5,102 bases of DNA from Thomasclavelia sp. (lineage in GTDB: Bacteria > Bacillota_I > Bacilli_A > Erysipelotrichales > Coprobacillaceae). The first letter of the stretch is position 1, and the number at the start of each line of letters is the position of its first letter. Of the stretch, positions 1 to 5,102 are shown piece after piece. A program made the position numbers and the translations under genes. The notes under the pieces are model-generated. The model was given only the letters and a program-made list of their open reading frames with translations. It was not told the DNA's origin and made no database searches. The stretch covers positions 1-5,102 of the forward strand of contig JAHHSU010000064.1 of NCBI GenBank assembly GCA_020025035.1. The letters are read 5' to 3'.

Positions 1-30
1 ATTAAAGCAAGATAAACATCATATTTGATA

Positions 31-59
31 TTGAAAATTATACCATAATTGACTATAAT
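31..59 (+). promoter_or_regulatory. Sigma-A promoter of the yebC-family gene
   Basis: A -35 box TTGAAA (31-36) is followed after 17 bases by a perfect -10 box TATAAT (54-59). Spacing and boxes are near the sigma-A consensus, and transcription should begin near position 66, leaving a leader of about 25 bases that carries the ribosome binding site AAAGGA (76-81). No attenuator or riboswitch fits in such a short leader. Assignment is by consensus match only. Confidence 0.8.
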
Positions 60-91
60 AATAAAACGTATAAGGAAAGGATGATGATATC

Positions 92-820
92 ATGGGAAGA
101 GCGCATGAAGTCCGTAAGGCTTCTATGGAAAAGACCGCTGCAGCAAAAGCAAAACTTTATTCTCGCTATGGTAAAGAAATCTATTTAATTGCAAAAAATG
201 GTGGACCTGATACAGATGCAAATCTTGCATTAAGACGTATCGTTGAAAGAGCAAAAAAAGCTCAAGTTCCTGCTGATGTAATTAAAAGAGCAATCGATAA
301 AGTAAAAAGTGGTGCTACAGAAAATTACGAAACACTACGTTATGAAGGATATGGTCCAGGAGGATCTACTGTTATTGTAGAATGTATGACAGATAATGTT
401 AATCGTACATTAAGTCAAGTTAGACCTGCATTTACAAAATCAAAAGCAAAATTAGGTGCAACAGGTTCAGTTGCTTATCAATACGATACAATTTCTATTT
501 TGTCATTTAAAGGATTAGACGAAGAACAAGCACTTGAAGCATTAATTCTAAACGAAGTTGAGATAAAAGACATCGAAACATTAGAAGATGGTTCTATTGA
601 AATCACTGGTGAACCAACTGATCTATATAAAATCAAAACAGCAATTGAACAAGCATGTCCAGAAGCTGAATTTGACGTAGAAGAAATTACTACACTACCT
701 CAAGAATATGTTACTCTAGAAGGCGAAGATTTAGAATTATTTAATCGTTTATTACGATTATTAAATGATTGTGATGATGTAGATACCATTTATCATAATG
801 TGCAAAATGTAGAAGCATAA
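92..820 (+). CDS. YebC/PmpR (TACO1) family protein, YebC2/YeeI-like
   Basis: This 242-residue protein is full length for the YebC/TACO1 family (about 235-250). Seen directly: the family start MGRAHEVRKA, a lysine- and alanine-rich helical N-terminus with the pattern YGKEIYLIAKNGGPD (about residues 26-40), then VPADVIKRAIDK (about 59-70), and the hallmark YEGYGPGGS (residues 84-92) followed by a TDNVNRT stretch. The rest, acidic towards the C-terminus, matches domains 2 and 3 of the fold. Family knowledge: members were long annotated as DNA-binding regulators (PmpR). Mitochondrial TACO1 and bacterial YebC and YebC2 are now linked to the ribosome, where they relieve stalling at proline-rich stretches. 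The N-terminus resembles the second bacterial paralogue (B. subtilis YeeI, also called YebC2) more than classical YebC, but I cannot run a tree. ATG 92 is the only sensible start: AAAGGA ends 10 bases upstream and MGR is conserved. It appears to be transcribed alone, from the promoter at 31-59 to the terminator at 811-833. Confidence 0.93.
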   Translation: MGRAHEVRKASMEKTAAAKAKLYSRYGKEIYLIAKNGGPDTDANLALRRIVERAKKAQVPADVIKRAIDKVKSGATENYETLRYEGYGPGGSTVIVECMTDNVNRTLSQVRPAFTKSKAKLGATGSVAYQYDTISILSFKGLDEEQALEALILNEVEIKDIETLEDGSIEITGEPTDLYKIKTAIEQACPEAEFDVEEITTLPQEYVTLEGEDLELFNRLLRLLNDCDDVDTIYHNVQNVEA

Positions 821-833
821 TTGCTTCTTTTTT
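811..833 (+). terminator. Intrinsic terminator of the yebC-family gene, stop codon in the loop
   Basis: Arms AGAAGCA (811-817) and TGCTTCT (822-828) form a 7-bp stem closed by a TAAT loop (818-821), followed by a run of six T (828-833). The last two sense codons lie in the left arm and the TAA stop (818-820) is in the loop. The stem has only three G-C pairs, so termination may be partial and leave some read-through into the genes downstream. Confidence 0.7.
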
Positions 834-846
834 GTATATCATACAA
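832..846. repeat. Short inverted repeat, possible operator
   Basis: TTGTAT and ATACAA are perfect 6-base arms around ATC, directly after the terminator T-run. The right arm overlaps TACAAT (842-847), a plausible -10 box for the thioredoxin-like/helicase operon, although its -35 candidate (TTGCTT, 821-826, 15-base spacer) is poor. An operator over a promoter would look like this, but a 6+6 palindrome in AT-rich DNA can easily arise by chance. Confidence 0.2.
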
Positions 847-895
847 TTTCAAATAACAATAATAAAAATTAACAGCTATAATTGGAGGTATTGAT

Positions 896-1357
896 ATGAA
901 AAAAATAACAAAAATTTGCATATTTCTTTCTTTTTTATTTGTATTATCATTTTTTATTTTAAAAAGTAATCAACCAAATATTACCTATCCACAATTTACA
1001 ATGCAATTATTTTACTATGATGATTGTGTGGTATGTAATGACTTTAAAGAAATTGCGTTACCAAAAATTAGAAAAGCATTTCATGACAATTTCATTATTG
1101 AATATTATAATTTAGATAACCCAAACGACCAACAAATATATAATGATGTAATTCATAATTTAGTGGATTTTAACCAAGAATATTATATGCATAGCCCACT
1201 CATTACCATCAATAATGAATTTGCAGTAGTAGGATATCAAAAAGGCGAGGAAAAAGAACTCATTAAAGAAACAAAACGTGCATTAAAACATGAACCGCTT
1301 GGTAATTTTTATCAAACAGGAAGATATATCTATAAAGGTGGATTCTATGATAACTGA
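896..1357 (+). CDS. Membrane-anchored thioredoxin-fold protein (CVVC)
   Basis: This 153-residue protein has a short basic N-terminus (MKKITK) and one hydrophobic segment at about residues 7-22 with no lipobox cysteine and no clear signal peptidase site, so it is probably an N-terminal anchor with the rest outside the membrane. The soluble part shows a thioredoxin-like layout: a beta strand MQLFYYDD (36-43), the CxxC motif C44-V-V-C47 at the start of a helix, a second strand FIIEYYNLD (66-74), and the S100-P101 step before LITINNEF, matching the cis-proline loop. Family knowledge: such proteins reduce, oxidise or isomerise cysteine pairs, or sense redox state. The exact activity cannot be read here, since CVVC is not the CGPC of thioredoxin or the CPHC of DsbA. 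The start is well supported by TTGGAGGT (882-889), 6 bases upstream. The 3' end overlaps the helicase gene by 11 bases, indicating a shared transcript. It could also be a glutaredoxin-like or inactive member. Confidence 0.7.
   Translation: MKKITKICIFLSFLFVLSFFILKSNQPNITYPQFTMQLFYYDDCVVCNDFKEIALPKIRKAFHDNFIIEYYNLDNPNDQQIYNDVIHNLVDFNQEYYMHSPLITINNEFAVVGYQKGEEKELIKETKRALKHEPLGNFYQTGRYIYKGGFYDN
1334..1342 (+). promoter_or_regulatory. Ribosome binding site that sets the helicase start
   Basis: AAAGGTGGA lies 4 bases before ATG 1347 and differs from an ideal AAAGGAGGT-like site by few bases. It sits inside the last codons of the thioredoxin-like gene. It decides the start: the farther upstream in-frame ATG at 1290 has no comparable site. 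The arrangement implies translational coupling. Confidence 0.75.
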
Positions 1358-4300
1358 TCGTAAAATATACATGTGTGCTGCAAGAATTAATTTTTTGGAA
1401 AAAGGCCTCCTACTTCAATCTAATCATCATGTTGTAGACCTAAAAATAAATAACGCTGATCATACAATACATGCAAAAGTAATAGATCAAGAAGAAGTAT
1501 ATTATCCACAAATATTATTAGATAATCGTCATAACATCCTTAATCATCATTGTACCTGTGATAATTCATCTAAATTTATAGGGGCATGTGAACATGTTAT
1601 AGCAGCGCTAAAACAAGCACAAATTGATATGGATAAATCACAAAAAAAATCTAACCAACTTGAAAAAACAATAAATGATATACTAAATGCCTTCGACATT
1701 TGCCAAAAAGAAAGTCAAATGGTTAAAATTGATCTAAATTTTGAAATTCACCTTACGCCTATTTTTAACCAATCACAAACTATTTATCTGATTTATTTTA
1801 AAGTGGGCTTAGATAAATTATATATAGTCAATAATATTAAGGATTTTTTAAATGCATTTTTAGATAATTCTGAAATCAAATTTGGTAAGTCATTTACACT
1901 TTATCCAGAATATCATCAAATACCAAAACATTTTTTAGCTTTTTTTAACATTCTTCAAGACATGAATGCAGAAAATAATTTAAAATTTAAATCAAAAAAA
2001 GAACTTATTGTAGATCAACATTACTTTAAAAAGCTAATCAATAGCCTAATGTATCAATCTATTATTATTCACACACATGATTCAAGTAAAAAATATTTTA
2101 TTAGTAATGATACTTATCAACCACAAATCATTATTAACGATCACCATGATATAATCAGTATTGATTTAACACCATTAAAAAAAATCATAGCACTTACTCA
2201 TGATTATCAAATCATTATAGATGATTCATATATCTACCAAATTGATAATACCCTATTAGCTCAATTAACACCCTTTTTTAATGCGACAAAAATTGTAGAT
2301 CAATCTATTGAATTTAAAGGAAAATATAGAGAAGAATTTATTACTAAAATAATCCCAAATTTACCAAAATATGTTGAAATACCTGATTCATTAAAATCAA
2401 GTTATATACGTTATCCATTTAATGCAAACTTATATCTAGACAAAGATGAATCTAAAATACTTGTAACACCTCAATTTTGTTATGGAAATTATAAATTTAA
2501 TCCTTTAGAAGTTCATCAACCTATTAAACTTGATAATCAAATATTATTACGTCAAACAAGTAAAGAAGAAGAATTAATGAACGTTCTAGATAATGCAAAT
2601 TTTAAAGTATCACCTAAACATTTTTACATTGATACTCAACAAGATATTACAAGTTTTGTATTTAATTACCTTCCTATTTTACAAGAAAATATGAATGTAT
2701 ATTACTCAGATGACTTTAAAAAAATAATTAAAAACAATCGTTTAACCACAAATTTACGTTATAATGATGCGCTAAATCTTTTTGAATATAGTTTCTTTTT
2801 TGAAGACATCTCATTTCAAGAGTTAAAAGATATTCTTAAAAACTATCAATTAAAAAAGAAATATTATCAATTAAAGGATGGTAGCATTTTATCATTAAAT
2901 GATCAAACTACAAAAAATTTAATCAATACATTAAATTATATGGGATTTGACATTGACAGTCTTCATACTAATACTCTTCAATTATCTATTGCAGATGCCT
3001 TATTTTTAAACCAAGAAGAAAACATAGTATTACAAGATGATGATTATTTTAAAAAGATGATTAGTGAAATTCAAGAACGTCAACTCCCATCCTATATTCA
3101 ACCTGATGAAATTCATTACTCAATGCGAGAATATCAAATACACGGATTAGAATGGTTAAAAACACTTAGTCATTATCGACTTGGTGGGATATTAGCAGAT
3201 GATATGGGACTAGGAAAAACATTACAAACAATTGCATTTTTAACAGATAGTATTCAAAAAAAACATACTCCAAATTTAGTAGTATGCCCTTCCTCTCTTG
3301 TATATAACTGGGAAGATGAAATCAAAAAATTTAATCCCCATTTAAAATACCTAATCATTGATGGAACTGCTAAACAAAGAGCTAGTCTTATCCATAAAAT
3401 TAAACAATATGATGTAATTGTTACAAGCTACCCATTATTAAAAAAAGATATATTATTATACCAAGATATTCAATTTTATCATTGTATTATAGATGAAGCA
3501 CAATATATTAAAAATCATGAATCACTTAGTGCAAAAGCAGTTAAATCAATAAAGGCAATATCCCATTTTGCATTAACAGGAACACCAATAGAAAATAGTT
3601 TAAGTGAATTATGGTCTATATTTGACTTTGTTATGCCAGGATTATTATTATCTTATAGTCAGTTTAAACAAATCTATGAAATTCCAATTGTTAAAAACAA
3701 AGACAAAGAAGCACACGAAAAATTAATGAAACGTATTCACCCATTTATGTTAAGAAGAATGAAACAAGATGTTTTACAAGAATTACCAGATAAAATAGAA
3801 ACAAAATATTTGGTTGAATTAACTAGTAAGCAAAAAGAATTATATCTTGCATTATTAAAAGAAACAAAACAAAAAATTATTAATGAAGATGAAAATCAAA
3901 AAACCATGACAATACTATCTGCTTTAACTAGATTACGACAATTATGTAATCATCCTTCTATGTTTATTGATAATTACTATGGAACAAGTGCAAAACTAGA
4001 AGTTATACGTGAAATTATACAAGATACAAGCAAGCAAAAAATACTTATTTTTTCACAGTTTACCTCTATGTTACATTTAATTGAAGACCAACTTAATCTA
4101 GAAAACATAAGTTATTGTTACCTAGATGGACAAACATCTACAGATAAAAGAATTAAATTAGTAAAAGATTTTAATAATGGAGATCAAAAAGTGTTCCTTA
4201 TTTCGCTTAAAGCTGGAGGAACTGGTTTAAATCTTACAAGTGCAAGCACTATTATTATTGTAGATCCATGGTGGAACCCTGCAATAGAACAACAAGCAAT

Positions 4301-4493
4301 CGATCGTGCCTACCGAATTGGTCAAAAACAAAATATACAAGTTATTAAGTTAATAGCAAAAGGAACAGTTGAAGAAAAAATATATCATTTACAACAACAA
4401 AAATTAGATTTAATTCATTCTGTTGTACAAACAAATAAACATCATATTTCTAATCTTTCCAAGGAAGAATTACTTCAACTATTTGATTCCTAA
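1347..4493 (+). CDS. SWIM zinc-finger SNF2-family helicase/ATPase
   Basis: This 1048-residue protein has the usual architecture and length of large Firmicute SNF2 proteins. A SWIM zinc finger lies near the N-terminus (C69-x-C71, C81-x-H83). About 500 weakly conserved residues follow, in the position of the bacterial SNF2-associated domain. The SF2 ATPase comes next: MREYQ (593-597), Walker A D619-MGLGKT625 with K624, Walker B box D716-E-A-Q719, motif III T744-GTP747, and the linker FMLRRMKQDV from about residue 800. The second RecA lobe has KILIFSQF (from 898), S953-LKAGGTGLNL, W975-W-N-P and the arginine-finger motif R987-AYR990-IGQ. All catalytic motifs are intact, so it should be an active DNA-stimulated ATPase. 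Family knowledge: SNF2 proteins translocate on duplex DNA and remodel protein-DNA complexes; the bacterial RapA branch recycles RNA polymerase. The target of this SWIM type is not established. The start ATG 1347 follows a good ribosome binding site and overlaps the upstream gene by 11 bases; a hairpin terminator follows at 4500-4544. Confidence 0.95.
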   Translation: MITDRKIYMCAARINFLEKGLLLQSNHHVVDLKINNADHTIHAKVIDQEEVYYPQILLDNRHNILNHHCTCDNSSKFIGACEHVIAALKQAQIDMDKSQKKSNQLEKTINDILNAFDICQKESQMVKIDLNFEIHLTPIFNQSQTIYLIYFKVGLDKLYIVNNIKDFLNAFLDNSEIKFGKSFTLYPEYHQIPKHFLAFFNILQDMNAENNLKFKSKKELIVDQHYFKKLINSLMYQSIIIHTHDSSKKYFISNDTYQPQIIINDHHDIISIDLTPLKKIIALTHDYQIIIDDSYIYQIDNTLLAQLTPFFNATKIVDQSIEFKGKYREEFITKIIPNLPKYVEIPDSLKSSYIRYPFNANLYLDKDESKILVTPQFCYGNYKFNPLEVHQPIKLDNQILLRQTSKEEELMNVLDNANFKVSPKHFYIDTQQDITSFVFNYLPILQENMNVYYSDDFKKIIKNNRLTTNLRYNDALNLFEYSFFFEDISFQELKDILKNYQLKKKYYQLKDGSILSLNDQTTKNLINTLNYMGFDIDSLHTNTLQLSIADALFLNQEENIVLQDDDYFKKMISEIQERQLPSYIQPDEIHYSMREYQIHGLEWLKTLSHYRLGGILADDMGLGKTLQTIAFLTDSIQKKHTPNLVVCPSSLVYNWEDEIKKFNPHLKYLIIDGTAKQRASLIHKIKQYDVIVTSYPLLKKDILLYQDIQFYHCIIDEAQYIKNHESLSAKAVKSIKAISHFALTGTPIENSLSELWSIFDFVMPGLLLSYSQFKQIYEIPIVKNKDKEAHEKLMKRIHPFMLRRMKQDVLQELPDKIETKYLVELTSKQKELYLALLKETKQKIINEDENQKTMTILSALTRLRQLCNHPSMFIDNYYGTSAKLEVIREIIQDTSKQKILIFSQFTSMLHLIEDQLNLENISYCYLDGQTSTDKRIKLVKDFNNGDQKVFLISLKAGGTGLNLTSASTIIIVDPWWNPAIEQQAIDRAYRIGQKQNIQVIKLIAKGTVEEKIYHLQQQKLDLIHSVVQTNKHHISNLSKEELLQLFDS

Positions 4494-4499
4494 TGAGTT

Positions 4500-4544
4500 A
4501 AAAAACACAATAGATGATATCTAATACCATTTATTGTGTTTTTT
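4500..4544. terminator. Bidirectional intrinsic terminator between convergent genes
   Basis: Positions 4500-4516 pair with 4528-4544 with one G-U wobble (4513/4531) when read on the + strand. After one A-C mismatch (4517/4527) three more pairs (4518-4520 with 4524-4526) close a CTA loop. The core is ACACAATA against TATTGTGT. The right side ends in a T-run (4539-4546) and the left side is an A-run (4500-4505), so either strand gives a hairpin followed by U residues. It begins 6 bases after the helicase stop and lies about 70 bases past the stop of the minus-strand gene, so it can serve both. Confidence 0.85.
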
Positions 4545-4614
4545 TTAATATATAAAGAAAACAACTACATACTTTAATCTTATGTATAATCACTTAAATT
4601 TACATAATATAATC

Positions 4615-4971
4615 CTAAATAATCTCTCCATCTTGTATTGCACGAATAATACGAGTAGATAAGCTTGAACCTTCTACTAAATTATTTTCTCTTAAATAAT
4701 CACAAGTAAGTTTTCGATAAATAGAATCTATAGGTAACACAATAGGATAACCGTTATCTAAAAAATCTTCCTTAAAATCTGTAACATAAAAACGCATGCT
4801 TTCTACCCCTACTTGCATTAAATTATCTACCAATATTTTTCCTTCAAAACCAATTTCATTTAATTTACTTTTAATCGCTTCCCTTTGATTAACCTTTGAA
4901 TGACAAAATAAAATTAATAATAGTAAAGGATATTCATTATGATCTACATGAAATAATTGAAAATTTTCCAT
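4615..4971 (-). CDS. Small hypothetical protein, possible RnlB-like antitoxin
   Basis: This 118-residue acidic, soluble-looking protein has no signal peptide; the leucine-rich stretch YPLLLLILFCH (14-24) is short and more like a buried strand than a membrane span. I do not recognise it with certainty. What can be seen is a helix-like segment REAIKSKLNEIGF (30-42), then G44-KIL-x-D49-x-L51 with G55 and R60-F61, and a C-terminal SLSTRIIRAI (103-112). This order resembles what I recall of the E. coli RnlB antitoxin (its GEILFDLLCANG...RF segment and C-terminal LSPDDVRQVL). RnlB blocks the RNase RnlA. The match is from memory, over a short length, with no alignment run. No RnlA-like gene is seen beside it: the gene has its own promoter, and the upstream minus-strand gene ends in a terminator. 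The start chosen is ATG 4971, preceded by AAGGAGGAG, rather than the in-frame TTG at 4974. Codon use is like its neighbours. Confidence 0.75.
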   Translation of the reverse strand: MENFQLFHVDHNEYPLLLLILFCHSKVNQREAIKSKLNEIGFEGKILVDNLMQVGVESMRFYVTDFKEDFLDNGYPIVLPIDSIYRKLTCDYLRENNLVEGSSLSTRIIRAIQDGEII

Positions 4972-4975
4972 CAAA

Positions 4976-4984
4976 CTCCTCCTT
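4976..4984 (-). promoter_or_regulatory. Strong ribosome binding site of the small minus-strand gene
   Basis: On the minus strand AAGGAGGAG precedes ATG 4971 by 4 bases (the GGAGG core by 6). This spacing favours the ATG over the TTG three bases further upstream, giving a protein of 118 residues. It is the strongest ribosome binding site in the window, suggesting efficient translation. Confidence 0.8.
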
Positions 4985-4994
4985 AATATGTTAG

Positions 4995-5022
4995 ATTATA
5001 ACAAAAAAATACACATTATCAA
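4995..5022 (-). promoter_or_regulatory. Extended -10 sigma-A promoter of the small minus-strand gene
   Basis: On the minus strand TTGATA (5022-5017) is followed after 16 bases by a perfect TATAAT (5000-4995), with TG one base before the -10 box, which makes it an extended -10 promoter. Transcription should begin near 4988, leaving a leader of roughly 15-20 bases that includes the ribosome binding site. With the terminator at 5035-5066 just upstream, the gene is an independent unit. Confidence 0.75.
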
Positions 5023-5034
5023 AGAATTGTTTTG

Positions 5035-5066
5035 AAAAAAACTATCACTCTGAACAGAATGTGATA
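5035..5066 (-). terminator. Intrinsic terminator of a minus-strand gene cut by the right edge
   Basis: Read on the minus strand, TATCAC (5066-5061), a two-base bulge, TCTG and then CAGA-GTGATA form a stem of up to ten pairs, followed by one G and seven T (5041-5035). On the + strand no T-run follows, so the direction is clear. It ends the transcript of a gene lying mostly beyond 5102 and insulates the promoter at 4995-5022. Confidence 0.7.
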
Positions 5067-5071
5067 AATTC

Positions 5072-5102
5072 TTATTGTTGCAGAAAACTAATATGTCCTA
5101 TA
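5072..5102 (-). CDS. C-terminal tail of a cut-off minus-strand gene
   Basis: The minus-strand terminator at 5035-5066 implies a gene ending just to its right. The best-placed open frame reads IGHISFLQQ and stops at TAA (5074-5072), 5 bases before the hairpin. A second frame reads YRTY and stops at TAG (5090-5088), so the frame is not certain. The visible piece is too short to name a family. Confidence 0.35.
   Translation of the reverse strand, partial: IGHISFLQQ

Noticed and set aside
81..86. Two ATG codons just upstream of the yebC-family start
   Set aside because: They are out of frame with the protein and abut the ribosome binding site with almost no spacing.
877..882. Perfect TATAAT just before the thioredoxin-like gene
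   Set aside because: Transcription from it would begin near 889, after the ribosome binding site (882-889), and there is no matching -35 box.
917..919. Cysteine 8 of the thioredoxin-like protein as a lipoprotein cysteine
   Set aside because: It lies at the start of the hydrophobic segment, not after it, and no L-x-x-C lipobox is present.
1290..1346. A longer helicase reading frame starting at ATG 1290
   Set aside because: No ribosome binding site precedes it, it would overlap the upstream gene by 68 bases, and ATG 1347 has a good site 4 bases upstream.
1355..1357. TGA read as tryptophan (mollicute-type code)
   Set aside because: Tryptophans in the conserved helicase motifs are all TGG, and the read-through frame meets TAA two codons later.
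4566..4586. TACATA/TATGTA arms as a separate terminator for the small minus-strand gene
   Set aside because: The 6-bp stem has a single G-C pair, a 9-base loop and no T-run on the minus strand; the hairpin at 4500-4544 is far stronger.
4972..4974. TTG start for the small minus-strand gene
   Set aside because: The adjacent ATG at 4971 is better spaced from AAGGAGGAG, and the extra residue adds nothing.

Overview
The window is strongly AT-rich, with A/T-ending codons, perfect TATAAT boxes, strong AGGAGG-type ribosome binding sites and hairpin-plus-T-run terminators. This fits a low-GC Bacillota. The general look suggests an Erysipelotrichia-like or clostridial gut-type firmicute, but that placement is inference from composition and protein style, not from a marker-gene match. 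The standard genetic code is in use: TGG encodes the conserved tryptophans of the helicase and TGA ends the thioredoxin-like gene.

Layout. Bases 1-91 hold a near-consensus sigma-A promoter and the leader of a YebC/TACO1-family gene (92-820). A small intrinsic terminator closes that gene, with the stop codon in its loop. After a 75-base gap comes a two-gene + strand unit: a membrane-anchored thioredoxin-fold protein with a CVVC motif (896-1357), overlapped by 11 bases by a large SWIM zinc-finger/SNF2 helicase (1347-4493). A long, nearly perfect hairpin with A-run and T-run on opposite sides (4500-4544) follows. It can terminate both this operon and the convergent minus-strand gene. That gene (4971-4615) encodes a 118-residue protein that I cannot name firmly; part of it recalls the RnlB antitoxin family. 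It has its own extended -10 promoter and excellent ribosome binding site. To its right, a minus-strand terminator (5035-5066) and a short open tail mark the 3' end of another minus-strand gene cut by the window edge.

How the genes work together. YebC-type proteins act in translation or transcription control, and the SWIM-SNF2 protein is a DNA-dependent ATPase/translocase. The thioredoxin-like protein probably works on the outer face of the membrane. Nothing in the sequence shows that the three share a pathway. The only direct link is the translational coupling of the thioredoxin-like gene to the helicase. Most of the window looks like ordinary chromosomal housekeeping sequence. The two least ordinary items are the RnlB-like small protein without a visible toxin partner, and the unusual pairing of an extracytoplasmic redox-type protein with a helicase. 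I see no CRISPR array, tRNA, rRNA, insertion sequence or clear novel system.
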